Below, one piece after another: positions 1-7,944 of a stretch of 59,064 nucleotides of DNA; within the stretch, counting starts at the first letter, position 1; every line of letters starts with the position of its first letter. The stretch covers positions 1 through 59,064 of the forward strand of contig JAFRRN010000073.1 of NCBI GenBank assembly GCA_017428055.1, written 5' to 3'. Position numbers and translations under genes: made by a program. Source of the stretch: Prevotella sp. (GTDB lineage Bacteria > Bacteroidota > Bacteroidia > Bacteroidales > Bacteroidaceae). The notes under the pieces are model-generated. The model had not been told where the DNA came from. It searched no databases and saw only the letters and a program-made list of their open reading frames with translations.

Positions 1-257
1 ACGGAAACCAATTAAGCGGATTTAAGGGGAAATAAGGTGATTTAAGGGAACACCCTACGAACCCTCTGCTCATCCACCCGAGGTACAATGGCGGTACAAA
101 ATTACTCTAATCGGGGCAAATCTGCAATAGGCAAAGAATAAGGTTAGTTAAGCGGAGTTAATTGTATAACAGCGGTTTACGCGATTCGATTTAAGGTTTG
201 TTTCGGTCTGTTTTGACCCAATTTAATCGGTGAAGAATTCATGTGGAACAGTATGCC
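1..257. other. non-coding left edge of the window
   Basis: No convincing gene is visible here. The stretch is rich in short related words such as AAGCGGA and ATTTAAGG, repeated several times in the first 200 bases. This could be leader sequence of the genes that follow or the edge of an older insertion. No tRNA, transposase or terminal repeat is visible. Confidence 0.4.
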
Positions 258-392
258 ATGAACTTTTCCCTTGCTCTTGCAACTAGCCTTAAGGACTGCG
301 GCTTTATCAAAGACAATCTGACATTGTTAGATTGGCTTCGTAACCGTAATTACAAAGGCATTCAGTATAACCATAACTATGATTTGATGTAG
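258..392 (+). CDS. small hypothetical protein (44 aa)
   Basis: A short open frame from ATG at 258 to TAG at 390-392, with an alternative GTG start at 243. The frame is closed by TGA at 231-233, so it cannot be much longer. The product begins MNFSLALATSLKDCGF and continues with an LDWLRNRNYKG segment. Its stop codon runs into the purine-rich sequence AGGAGAAG just ahead of the gene at 401, so the two may be cotranscribed. It could also be the tail of a decayed larger gene. I recognise no family, and short length keeps confidence low. Confidence 0.35.
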   Translation: MNFSLALATSLKDCGFIKDNLTLLDWLRNRNYKGIQYNHNYDLM

Positions 393-400
393 GAGAAGAT

Positions 401-853
401 ATGGGAAATCAAAAATACTTCCTCGAATCAGGAGGATTTAAAGAATATCTATATATGACAGTTGGAGAGGCCGTTACTATCAATGGATATAGGTGTAAAG
501 CCATCAAGATGGCAAGTGACACCGATGACCATCATGCGGGCTTACCAGGTTTCTCAAACACTTCAGACATTTACGTCGGGTTGGGTCCTGGCGATATACC
601 ACGCCAATTGAGAATATATAAAGACCGACGCCATTACATGGATTTAGACTGGGGGCATGAACACAAAAATGCAGACGGAACAGTATTCCCAAAGGGAGTG
701 GTTCATGTACAGCGTTACCCAAGAGCACGTGGTGGGGATGCAAGATACATGACAGCCGAAGAGCACAAGGTCTTGGATGCAATCGTCAGTTATTTTGCAC
801 CCCATGCAAAGCTATATCCCAGTGTTCATCAATCTCAAATTAAACCTCATTAA
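401..853 (+). CDS. hypothetical protein, possible orphan polymorphic-toxin C-terminal module
   Basis: A 150-residue soluble protein with no signal peptide or membrane segment. ATG at 401 is preceded by a good Shine-Dalgarno-like AGGAGAAG, unusual for this genome. The second half carries a histidine-rich block, DWGHEHKNADGTVFPKGVVHVQ (about residues 83-104 with the H-x-H and the HVQ strand), followed by an ARYMTAEEHK segment. As I remember them, similar 'H-x-H ... PKGVVHVQ ... AR-M' tails occur at the C-terminal ends of large Bacteroidetes polymorphic toxins, which would make this a toxin domain without its delivery portion. That assignment is inference from motif memory. The gene at 857 starts 3 nt after its stop and would be the partner immunity gene. 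Confidence 0.6.
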   Translation: MGNQKYFLESGGFKEYLYMTVGEAVTINGYRCKAIKMASDTDDHHAGLPGFSNTSDIYVGLGPGDIPRQLRIYKDRRHYMDLDWGHEHKNADGTVFPKGVVHVQRYPRARGGDARYMTAEEHKVLDAIVSYFAPHAKLYPSVHQSQIKPH

Positions 854-856
854 GAA

Positions 857-1273
857 ATGATTGAACGTCAAAGAAAGATTGCCATCAAGGACTATTACGG
901 AATTGGGCAACATATTTATGAGGATGAATTAGGCTTTAGCTACAGAGACCTCCAAGAGGCCAGGACTCTTGGAACACGTGAGGCATTTAGATTTCATGTT
1001 GAGTGCGTTGGATTGAACCTGGCATTCTACTACCCTGCAACAGACACCTTCTATGGCATCCATACAGAAACCATACCTATTAGAGTCAAAATTCTGCCAC
1101 GTCATAGGGAATGGTCAGATTTTATTGGCTGGCAGTGTGATAGTGACACCCATGATGAAGGTGAGGTGATTGCGGTTTTCAACTCTGCCTCGGAAATCTG
1201 GGACAATCTTCGAATAGACGGCAAGCCGTTTGAGGAAGTATTAAGGGATTCTTACATCACGGCATTAAACTGA
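857..1273 (+). CDS. hypothetical protein, possible immunity partner of the upstream gene
   Basis: A 138-residue soluble protein with no recognisable catalytic motif, signal peptide or membrane helix. It is acidic towards its C-terminus (EVIAVFNSASEIWDNLRIDGKPFEEVLRDSY). It starts 3 nt after the 150-residue gene, so the pair is almost certainly one operon, and a strong hairpin follows at 1289-1319. Size, composition and coupling suit an immunity protein to an upstream toxin, but no family name can be supported from sequence alone. Confidence 0.6.
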   Translation: MIERQRKIAIKDYYGIGQHIYEDELGFSYRDLQEARTLGTREAFRFHVECVGLNLAFYYPATDTFYGIHTETIPIRVKILPRHREWSDFIGWQCDSDTHDEGEVIAVFNSASEIWDNLRIDGKPFEEVLRDSYITALN

Positions 1274-1288
1274 AATTACATAAATGGA

Positions 1289-1319
1289 GGTGATGTGCCA
1301 CGACAAATGGCACATCACC
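1289..1319 (+). terminator. hairpin terminator after the 401-1273 operon
   Basis: A perfect 12-bp stem (GGTGATGTGCCA at 1289-1300 with its complement at 1308-1319) and a 7-nt loop, followed by CTTTCT. It lies 16 nt after the stop at 1273 and just before the convergent gene's stop at 1343, so it may end transcription from both sides. Confidence 0.7.
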
Positions 1320-1342
1320 CTTTCTATCGTAGGGATTTTTTA

Positions 1343-2188
1343 TTATACCCTCCAAAGCTCATCCAGTTCTGCTGCCACCTCATCCGGCAGCAGAACTCCT
1401 GAATGGCCTTTCGCCCAGTCTATCGAGGGGATGGCGACCTGTAGCTTTTCTAACGAAAGCGGTGGGACAGCCCCTGGTGCCACGGCATCCATGCATACCA
1501 AGTCCACATAATGCCGCTGCCTGGTGGAGCCAGCCCAGTCGTCGGCGGTGTAAGGGTCGGAGACGAAGTGCCCTCTGAACACGATGCCCGCCTTGCCGTC
1601 GCCTACCCGCATCATATAGAAGCGGTCGCCCGCCTTTGCCTCTTCCCACTCATAGATGCTCCAGTTCAGGGGGAACTTCCCCTCCTCCGCATGGGCCAGA
1701 CATTCTTCATAGTCGCCCTCGGTAAAGGAACTGATACCGGGATTCCAGCGTAACAGGTATGTCTTTGGCATCTGTTCCAGTTCCACGGTGAAACATACTT
1801 CCCATATACAACTGTCTCCATTCGGGTCTTCCACGCTGGGTTTTCCATCATCTTGGAAGCGGAAGCGGGTACCCGCAACCGTTTCCGTGTCGGTAATCCT
1901 GACGAGGCAGGTGTCGTTACCGTCTGCCAAGACCAAGTATTGCAAATCGCTCTTGATGACGTATGGGAACTTCCCACCGTTGTAATAGTAGCAGCCATGA
2001 TAGGTGGTAGGCATCTCCTCTGTGCAAAGGATCAGATGCCCTTCTATATTTTCCAATATCTGGCTTTGGTTTTCATCTGTGATGTTAAAGGCAAGTTGTT
2101 TTAACTGTCCGCTGCGGAAGCCATCAAGCACCTCGCGCCCCACCTCGATGGTATAGGCTACTTCATTCATGTCATTCTCTTTTTCCAT
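1343..2188 (-). CDS. EVE/PUA-like domain protein
   Basis: A 281-residue cytoplasmic protein. The C-terminal half (about residues 145-250) has the pattern of an EVE-like PUA-superfamily fold: a YLLRWNPGISSF strand, then WSIYEWEEAKAGDRFYMMRVGD, then GIVFRGHFVSDPY and a YVDLVCMDAV strand. Domains of this pattern accompany restriction or modified-base-sensing proteins in other bacteria. The N-terminal half (about 1-140) is unassigned. Two starts are possible, Met1 or Met7; a promoter box at 2218-2225 on this strand sits 30 nt upstream of Met1. The gene converges on the toxin/immunity-like pair and faces away from the HD gene. A specific defence role is inference. Confidence 0.65.
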   Translation of the reverse strand: MEKENDMNEVAYTIEVGREVLDGFRSGQLKQLAFNITDENQSQILENIEGHLILCTEEMPTTYHGCYYYNGGKFPYVIKSDLQYLVLADGNDTCLVRITDTETVAGTRFRFQDDGKPSVEDPNGDSCIWEVCFTVELEQMPKTYLLRWNPGISSFTEGDYEECLAHAEEGKFPLNWSIYEWEEAKAGDRFYMMRVGDGKAGIVFRGHFVSDPYTADDWAGSTRQRHYVDLVCMDAVAPGAVPPLSLEKLQVAIPSIDWAKGHSGVLLPDEVAAELDELWRV

Positions 2189-2217
2189 ATAATTTGATTT
2201 TAGGTTGATAATGTCCG

Positions 2218-2225
2218 CAAATTTA
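2218..2225 (-). promoter_or_regulatory. promoter -7 box of the EVE-like gene
   Basis: TAAATTTG read on the minus strand matches the Bacteroidetes -7 consensus TAnnTTTG, 30 nt ahead of the start codon at 2188. Confidence 0.55.
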
Positions 2226-2310
2226 CAACATTATCCCCACATTACATACTCTCAAGACAAAAAACTTACAATTTTCAACTCCCAGCCCATTTTGCCCAAG
2301 GCCGAACACC

Positions 2311-2394
2311 CTTTTGGCTATAGCCGCACGGTCTTTTGGCTATAGCCGCACGGTTGCGAATGTGGCATCCGTTCCCTACAACCGATAGCTATGG
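2311..2394. repeat. 22-nt tandem repeat with palindromic cores
   Basis: Two exact tandem copies of a 22-nt unit (2311-2332 and 2333-2354), each containing the perfect palindrome GGCTATAGCC. They are followed by GCGAATGTGGCATCCGT (2356-2372), a 7-3-7 imperfect palindrome, and by ATAGCTAT (2385-2392). Palindrome centres fall at about 2320.5, 2342.5, 2364 and 2388.5, close to a 22-nt spacing. The array lies between divergent promoters and resembles the other 22-nt arrays of the window in a degraded form. Confidence 0.7.
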
Positions 2395-2483
2395 CACCGT
2401 CAAATACCACATCCATCACTGTCAGATGGTATCTTTATAGCACTTTTCGGTATGCTATCAAGCAGTATTCCCACTTTTTTGAT

Positions 2484-2491
2484 TACCTTTG
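2484..2491 (+). promoter_or_regulatory. promoter -7 box of the HD gene
   Basis: TACCTTTG matches TAnnTTTG and lies 9 nt before ATG 2501. A longer reading frame with a TTG start at 2489 would begin inside this box, so the ATG at 2501 is preferred. Confidence 0.6.
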
Positions 2492-2500
2492 CACCCGAAA

Positions 2501-3721
2501 ATGAACGACTCGAAGATTATCAACGACCCCGTGTTCGGGTTTATCAAGATACCGCGAGGGCTATTGCTCGACATCGTGAAGCATCGGCTGTTCCAACGCC
2601 TCTCACGCATCAAGCAATTGGGATTGGCATCGGTGGTATACCCCGGGGCGCAGCACACGCGGTTCCAGCATTCCCTCGGTGCCTTCCACCTGATGAGCGA
2701 GGCATTATTATCCTTGTCGCAAAAGGGAATATTCATCTTCGACAGCGAGGCGGAGGCATTGAAAGCCGCCATCCTCATGCACGACATCGGGCACGGCCCT
2801 TTCTCGCATGTCTTGGAGAACACACTCATTTCGGGCATCTCCCATGAAGACATCTCGCTCATGATGATGGAGCAAATCAACCACGAGATGAATGGCGCAC
2901 TCAACCTTGCCATCAGCATCTTCAAGGACGAGTACCCCAAACGCTTCTTGCACCAGCTCATCTCCAGCCAGTTGGACATGGACCGGCTCGACTACCTGCA
3001 ACGCGACTCCTTCTTCACAGGCGTGACGGAGGGCAACATCGGGGCGGCTCGCATCATCAAGATGCTCAACGTGGTGGACGACAACCTCGTGGTGGAGCGC
3101 AAGGGAATCTATTCCATCGAGAACTATCTCATCACGCGTCGGCTGATGTATTGGCAGGTATACCTGCACAAGACGGCCGTCGCATACGAGAAAATCCTTG
3201 TCAACCTCCTCTCAAGAGCCAAGTGGCTCGCCGGACAGGGCATGGATGTCTATGCCCCACCCCACCTCAAGTATTTCCTCTACAACCCCGTCGACGCATC
3301 CCATTTCCAGCAAGACACGGAGGCGATGGCCAACTACGGCCTTCTCGACGACAATGACATCTGGTGCTGCATCAAGGTCTGGAGCCGCAGCGACGACAAG
3401 ATTCTGTCCATCCTGTCACAAGACATGCTCAACAGAAACATCTTCCACGTAGAGGTGAGGGATGAGCCGATTGGCGAAAGCGAGGTTGCGGAGCTGCGCG
3501 AAGGCATCATGCGGCAATTGGGAGTGACAAGGGAAGAGGCCTCATACCTCATGAGCGTGAACACGATACAGAAAGATATGTACGACATTCACGACGAGAA
3601 CATTTCGATCTTGAACAAAGACGGGGAGATAAAAGACATTTCCCAATCATCGGAAATACTGAATTTAACCTTATTATCCCAAAAAAATCCCAAATATTAT
3701 CTTTGTTATCACCGAATATGA
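2501..3721 (+). CDS. HD-domain phosphohydrolase (dGTPase-like)
   Basis: A 406-residue cytoplasmic protein of the HD superfamily related to deoxyguanosinetriphosphate triphosphohydrolases (YwfO/COG1078 type). The metal-binding signature is plain: R-FQHS-LGAFHL (first His, about residue 61), MHDIGHGPFSH (the HD doublet and a following His, about residues 95-105) and the later LDMDRLDYLQRD motif (about residues 165-176). The C-terminal half is the helical region usual for the family. Known members hydrolyse dNTPs or related phosphate esters; the substrate here is not evident. ATG at 2501 was chosen because of the promoter box just upstream. The gene ends 49 nt before lpxD, which has its own promoter box. 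Confidence 0.9.
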   Translation: MNDSKIINDPVFGFIKIPRGLLLDIVKHRLFQRLSRIKQLGLASVVYPGAQHTRFQHSLGAFHLMSEALLSLSQKGIFIFDSEAEALKAAILMHDIGHGPFSHVLENTLISGISHEDISLMMMEQINHEMNGALNLAISIFKDEYPKRFLHQLISSQLDMDRLDYLQRDSFFTGVTEGNIGAARIIKMLNVVDDNLVVERKGIYSIENYLITRRLMYWQVYLHKTAVAYEKILVNLLSRAKWLAGQGMDVYAPPHLKYFLYNPVDASHFQQDTEAMANYGLLDDNDIWCCIKVWSRSDDKILSILSQDMLNRNIFHVEVRDEPIGESEVAELREGIMRQLGVTREEASYLMSVNTIQKDMYDIHDENISILNKDGEIKDISQSSEILNLTLLSQKNPKYYLCYHRI

Positions 3722-3732
3722 ATTTAAATTGC

Positions 3733-3740
3733 TATATTTG
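3733..3740 (+). promoter_or_regulatory. promoter -7 box of the lipid A operon
   Basis: TATATTTG lies 30 nt before the lpxD start. A second match, TATCTTTG, occurs at 3698-3705 inside the end of the HD gene, so two start sites are possible. Confidence 0.6.
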
Positions 3741-3770
3741 CAAAATTAAACCAAACAAAGCGTTATAGAC

Positions 3771-4811
3771 ATGGAGTTTACCGCAAAGCAAATCGCCGGG
3801 TTTATACAAGGAAAGGTGGAGGGCGACGAGAACGCCACCGTACATACCTTCTGCAAAATCGAAGAAGGGAAACCAGGAGCCATCTCTTTCCTCTCCAACC
3901 CCAAATACACACATTATTTATATAATACAGAGGCGAGCATCGTACTCGTCAACGACGACCTGGAGTTGGAAGAACCCGTGAAGACCACCCTCATCCGTGT
4001 GGAGAATGCTTACGAATGCGTCGCGAGACTGTTGCAGATGTATGCCGCGGCGCAACCCAAGAAGACGGGCGTTGACCCCCTGGCATTCATTTCGCCCAAC
4101 GCTAAAGTCGGCGAGGATTGCTATATCGGTGCCTTTGCCTATATCGGCGACGGCGCAGAGATAGGCGACGGCAGCCAAATCTACCCACAGGTATATGTGG
4201 GCGATGGCGTGACGATTGGCGAGAAAGCCCTGCTCTACCCTAACGTAACCATCTACCATGGCTGCCGACTGGGCAATAATGTCACCATCCATTCGGGAAG
4301 CGTCATCGGCGCAGACGGCTTTGGCTTCGCCCCAACCCCCGAGGGATATGACAAGATACCGCAAATCGGCATTGTCACCATCGAGGATAATGTGGAGATA
4401 GGGGCCAATACCTGCGTGGATCGTTCCACGATGGGCAGCACCACCATCAAAAAAGGCGTGAAGCTCGACAACCTTATCCAAGTGGCACACAACGTGGAAA
4501 TCGGCGCAAACACCGTCATGGCATCACAATGTGGCATCGCCGGCAGCACGAAGGTGGGCGAATGGTGCATGTTTGGAGGGCAAGTAGGCATGGCGGGCCA
4601 TATCTCCATCGCCAGCCACACCAATGTTGGAGCACAGGCAGGCATCACTGGCAGCGTGCGGAAAGAGGACACTACCATCATCGGCTCCCCCGCCTGGGAC
4701 GCCAAGGGGTTCATGAAGTCGGCGGCCATCTTCCGTCGTTTGCCCGACATGTACCAGCAAATCGACGAGTTGAAAAAAGAAATAGCAATGTTGAAACAAC
4801 AAGTGAAGTAA
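3771..4811 (+). CDS. lpxD: UDP-3-O-acylglucosamine N-acyltransferase
   Basis: Catalyses the third step of lipid A synthesis, adding the N-linked 3-hydroxyacyl chain to UDP-3-O-acylglucosamine in the cytoplasm. The 346 residues have the LpxD layout: a mixed alpha/beta N-terminal domain (about 1-100), a left-handed beta helix made of many hexapeptide repeats ([38 protein letters not shown]), the active-site AHNVEIG segment containing the conserved His (about residue 241), and a short C-terminal helix ([12 protein letters not shown]). It opens the run lpxD - lpxC/fabZ - lpxA - miaA with an 11-nt gap to the next gene, a typical Bacteroidales arrangement. Confidence 0.97.
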   Translation: MEFTAKQIAGFIQGKVEGDENATVHTFCKIEEGKPGAISFLSNPKYTHYLYNTEASIVLVNDDLELEEPVKTTLIRVENAYECVARLLQMYAAAQPKKTGVDPLAFISPNAKVGEDCYIGAFAYIGDGAEIGDGSQIYPQVYVGDGVTIGEKALLYPNVTIYHGCRLGNNVTIHSGSVIGADGFGFAPTPEGYDKIPQIGIVTIEDNVEIGANTCVDRSTMGSTTIKKGVKLDNLIQVAHNVEIGANTVMASQCGIAGSTKVGEWCMFGGQVGMAGHISIASHTNVGAQAGITGSVRKEDTTIIGSPAWDAKGFMKSAAIFRRLPDMYQQIDELKKEIAMLKQQVK

Positions 4812-4822
4812 TACGACTCAAC

Positions 4823-6214
4823 ATGGAATCATCGAAACAGAAGACTTTGAAAGGCAGTTTCTCGCTCTTCGGCAAAGGACTGCATACGGGCCTGAACCTC
4901 ACCGTGACGTTCAATCCCGCCCCCGAGAATACAGGGTATCGCATCCAACGCATAGACTTGGAGGGCGAGCCCATTATTGAAGCTATCGCAGAGAACGTGA
5001 AAGACACCCAGCGAGGCACCGTGCTCTGCAAGGGCGAGGCACGGGTCTCCACCGTGGAACATGGCATGGCGGCCCTCTACGCCTTGGGAATCGACAACTG
5101 CCTGATACAGGTGAACGGTCCCGAGTTCCCCATCCTCGATGGCTCTTCCATCATGTACGTGAATAAGATACAAGAGGTGGGCATCGAGGAGCAAAACGCC
5201 CAGAAGGACTATTACATCATCCGTAAGAAGATAGAAGTGAAAGACGAGACATCGGGGTCGTGCATCACCATCCTCCCCGATGACCAATTCAGCATTACGG
5301 CGATGTGCTCCTTTGAGTCGAAATTCATCAACAGCCAGTTCGCCACACTCGACGACGTGAGAAAATTCACCGAAGAGATTGCCCCCGCACGTACCTTCGT
5401 CTTCGTGAGGGACATCGTCCCCCTCTTGGAAGCCAACCTCATCAAGGGCGGCGACCTTGACAATGCCATCGTCATCTACGAGCGTGAGGTCACACAGGAG
5501 AAACTCGACCAACTCGCCGACGTGCTGAAAGCACCCCACATGGATGCCACGAAGGTGGGATATATCCAAAACAAGCCATTGATGTGGGAGAATGAATGCA
5601 CCCGCCACAAGTTGCTCGATGTCATCGGCGACATGGCTCTAATCGGCAAACCCATCAAGGGGCGCATCGTGGCGACCCGCCCGGGGCATACCATCAACAA
5701 CAAGTTCGCCCGACTCATGCGCAAGGAGATCAGAAAGCATGAGGTGCAAGCCCCCATCTACGACCCCAACGACGAGCCCGTCATGGACAACAACCGCATC
5801 CGCGAGTTGCTTCCGCACCGCTATCCCATGCAATTGGTTGACAAAATCATCGCTATGGGTCCGAATAGCATCGTAGGCGTGAAGAATGTAACCAGCAATG
5901 AGCCGTTCTTCATGGGGCACTTCCCACAAGAGCCTGTCATGCCCGGCGTACTCCAAATCGAGGCGATGGCACAGTGCGGAGGGCTGTTGGTGTTGAGCCA
6001 AGTGGAAGAACCAGAACGTTGGTCTACCTACTTCCTCCGCATAGACGAGGCAAAATTCAAGCAGAAAGTCGTTCCTGGCGACACCCTTCTCTTCCGTGTG
6101 GAGCTGCTCCATCCCGTCCGCCACGGCATCAGCTCCATGAAAGGCTACCTGTTCGTGGGCGACAAAGTTGTATCAGAAGCCACCTTCACCGCCCAAATCA
6201 TCAAAAACAAATAA
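4823..6214 (+). CDS. lpxC/fabZ: bifunctional LpxC deacetylase / FabZ dehydratase
   Basis: A 463-residue fusion typical of Bacteroidetes. Residues about 1-300 are LpxC, the zinc-dependent UDP-3-O-acyl-GlcNAc deacetylase that commits sugar to lipid A; the zinc ligands are seen as STVEHGMAAL and HKLLDVIGD. Residues about 320-463 are FabZ, the 3-hydroxyacyl-ACP dehydratase hotdog fold, with LLPHRYPMQLVD and GHFPQEPVMPGVLQIEAMAQ carrying the catalytic His and Glu. Fusing the two links lipid A and fatty-acid synthesis, which compete for 3-hydroxyacyl-ACP. The open frame extends upstream into lpxD, but the true start is ATG at 4823 (MESSKQKTLKGSFSLFGKGL), 11 nt after lpxD ends. Confidence 0.97.
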   Translation: MESSKQKTLKGSFSLFGKGLHTGLNLTVTFNPAPENTGYRIQRIDLEGEPIIEAIAENVKDTQRGTVLCKGEARVSTVEHGMAALYALGIDNCLIQVNGPEFPILDGSSIMYVNKIQEVGIEEQNAQKDYYIIRKKIEVKDETSGSCITILPDDQFSITAMCSFESKFINSQFATLDDVRKFTEEIAPARTFVFVRDIVPLLEANLIKGGDLDNAIVIYEREVTQEKLDQLADVLKAPHMDATKVGYIQNKPLMWENECTRHKLLDVIGDMALIGKPIKGRIVATRPGHTINNKFARLMRKEIRKHEVQAPIYDPNDEPVMDNNRIRELLPHRYPMQLVDKIIAMGPNSIVGVKNVTSNEPFFMGHFPQEPVMPGVLQIEAMAQCGGLLVLSQVEEPERWSTYFLRIDEAKFKQKVVPGDTLLFRVELLHPVRHGISSMKGYLFVGDKVVSEATFTAQIIKNK

Positions 6215-6226
6215 AATCCAAGCGCA

Positions 6227-7000
6227 ATGAACCAAATCAGCCCCATGGCCTTTGTCCACCCTGAAGCGCAACTGGGTGACAACAATATCATCGGACCATT
6301 CTGCTATATAGACAAGAATGTCATCATCGGAGATAACAACGTATTCCAAAATAGCGTCACCCTGAACTATGGTTGCCGCCTGGGAAGCAACAACGAGGTG
6401 TTCCCCGGCGCGAGCCTTTCCACCAAGCCGCAAGACCTGAAATTCAAGGGCGAGGACACCATCTGCGAGATTGGAGACAACAATAGCATCCGCGAAAACG
6501 TTACCATCTCACGTGGCACGGCATCCAAGGGAAAGACCAAGGTCGGCAACAACAACCTCTTGATGGAAAACATGCACATCGCACACGACTGCGTGGTGGG
6601 CAACGGATGTATCATTGGAAACTCCACGAAGTTTGCGGGAGAGGTCATTATCGACGACTTCGCCATCATCTCCGCCACCGTGCTGGCACACCAGTTCTGC
6701 CGCGTGGGCAGTTATGTCATGATCCAGGGCGGCAGCCGTTTCTCGCAAGACATCCCACCGTTCATCATCGCCGGCAAGGAACCCATCCGCTATGCCGGTG
6801 TCAACCTCATCGGACTGCGCCGTCGTGGGTTCTCGGCAGACATCATCCGCAACATCCACGATGCGTACCGCATCATTTACCAAGGCACCAACACACGTAC
6901 TGATGCCTTGAAGGAAATCAAGGAGGTAATCCCGATGTCGCCAGAAATACAATACATCGTCGATTTCATCGAAAAGTCTGAACGTGGCATCATCAAATAA
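6227..7000 (+). CDS. lpxA: acyl-ACP--UDP-GlcNAc O-acyltransferase
   Basis: First enzyme of lipid A synthesis; it transfers a 3-hydroxyacyl chain from ACP to UDP-GlcNAc. The 257 residues have the standard LpxA length and plan: an N-terminal left-handed beta helix with hexapeptide repeats ([31 protein letters not shown]) including the active-site His in [14 protein letters not shown] (about residue 123), the VTISRGT strand, and an all-helical C-terminal domain from about residue 190 ([14 protein letters not shown]). It follows lpxC/fabZ by 12 nt and overlaps miaA by 17 nt, so translation of the four genes is coupled. Confidence 0.97.
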   Translation: MNQISPMAFVHPEAQLGDNNIIGPFCYIDKNVIIGDNNVFQNSVTLNYGCRLGSNNEVFPGASLSTKPQDLKFKGEDTICEIGDNNSIRENVTISRGTASKGKTKVGNNNLLMENMHIAHDCVVGNGCIIGNSTKFAGEVIIDDFAIISATVLAHQFCRVGSYVMIQGGSRFSQDIPPFIIAGKEPIRYAGVNLIGLRRRGFSADIIRNIHDAYRIIYQGTNTRTDALKEIKEVIPMSPEIQYIVDFIEKSERGIIK

Positions 7001-7895
7001 GGACACGCTCATCGTCATACTCGGCCCCACGGGAGTAGGCAAGACTGAGACTTGCCTCCGTGTTGCCGAGTATTTTCATATACCCATCATCAATGCCGAC
7101 TCAAGGCAAATCTTCGCGGAACTGCCAATCGGCACCGCCGCACCTACATTAGGGCAACAGGGGAGAGTCAAGCATTTCTTCGTGGGAAACCTCCATTTGG
7201 AAGACTATTACAGTGCGTCGATGTTTGAACAAGATGCCCTCGCCATCATCGAACACCAACTTCACGAAAAAGGCATCGCCCTGATGTCAGGAGGATCGAT
7301 GATGTATATCGACGCTGTGTGCAACGGCATTGATGACATACCGACCGTCAATGACGAGACACGCCAAACCATGAAACGACGCTTGCAAGAGGAGGGGTTG
7401 CCCGCATTGGTGGAAGAGTTGCGGCAACTTGACCCCGAACATTACCAAATCGTCGACAAGAACAACCCACGCCGCGTTGTCCATGCCCTCGAAATCTGCC
7501 ATCAAACGGGAAAGACCTATACCTCTTTTCGTACCAACCAAATAAAAAACCGCCCATTCCATATCCTGAAGATTGGACTGAATCGTCCCCGGGAGGAACT
7601 ATATGACCGCATCAACCGCCGCGTAGACGACATGATGGCGCAGGGGTTGGAAGAGGAGGCGAGGAATGTCTATGCCAAACGCCACCTCAACTCACTGAAT
7701 ACCGTTGGGTATAGGGAACTCTTCGACTTTTTCGACGGCCATTGCACACGCGAGGAGGCGATTTTCAAGATTAAGTCGAACACCCGCCGCTATATGCGCA
7801 AACAACTCACTTGGTTTAAGAAAGACGAGAAAATACGCTGGTTTTCGCCCGATAACATTGAAGAAATCCTAAATTATATCGCCAATTCACAATAA
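6984..7895 (+). CDS. miaA: tRNA dimethylallyltransferase
   Basis: Adds a dimethylallyl group to the N6 of A37 in tRNAs that read codons starting with U. Of 303 residues, the P-loop GPTGVGKTE lies at about residues 13-21, the DSRQIF motif of the substrate pocket follows, then [10 protein letters not shown] and the [12 protein letters not shown] region. The C-terminus has [13 protein letters not shown] and [14 protein letters not shown]. It starts with GTG at 6984 inside the end of lpxA (17-nt overlap); no better ATG exists before the P-loop. Length and motifs match the family well. Confidence 0.95.
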   Translation: MASSNKDTLIVILGPTGVGKTETCLRVAEYFHIPIINADSRQIFAELPIGTAAPTLGQQGRVKHFFVGNLHLEDYYSASMFEQDALAIIEHQLHEKGIALMSGGSMMYIDAVCNGIDDIPTVNDETRQTMKRRLQEEGLPALVEELRQLDPEHYQIVDKNNPRRVVHALEICHQTGKTYTSFRTNQIKNRPFHILKIGLNRPREELYDRINRRVDDMMAQGLEEEARNVYAKRHLNSLNTVGYRELFDFFDGHCTREEAIFKIKSNTRRYMRKQLTWFKKDEKIRWFSPDNIEEILNYIANSQ

Positions 7896-7911
7896 ATCAC
7901 GGTTTTTTCCG

Positions 7912-7919
7912 TATTTTTG
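7912..7919 (+). promoter_or_regulatory. promoter -7 box of the PBP gene
   Basis: TATTTTTG, 25 nt before the start of the penicillin-binding protein gene at 7945, in the 49-nt gap after miaA. Confidence 0.6.
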
Positions 7920-7944
7920 CATATTAATCTTTTGAACTATTCGT

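Noticed and set aside
1343-2104. Several plus-strand frames opposite the EVE-like gene.
   Set aside because: All are short and overlap a 281-codon minus-strand gene that has a promoter and a recognisable domain pattern.
4529-4822. Upstream extension of the LpxC/FabZ frame by 98 codons.
   Set aside because: It overlaps the conserved C-terminal part of lpxD and its product has no similarity to LpxC; the ATG at 4823 gives the normal length.
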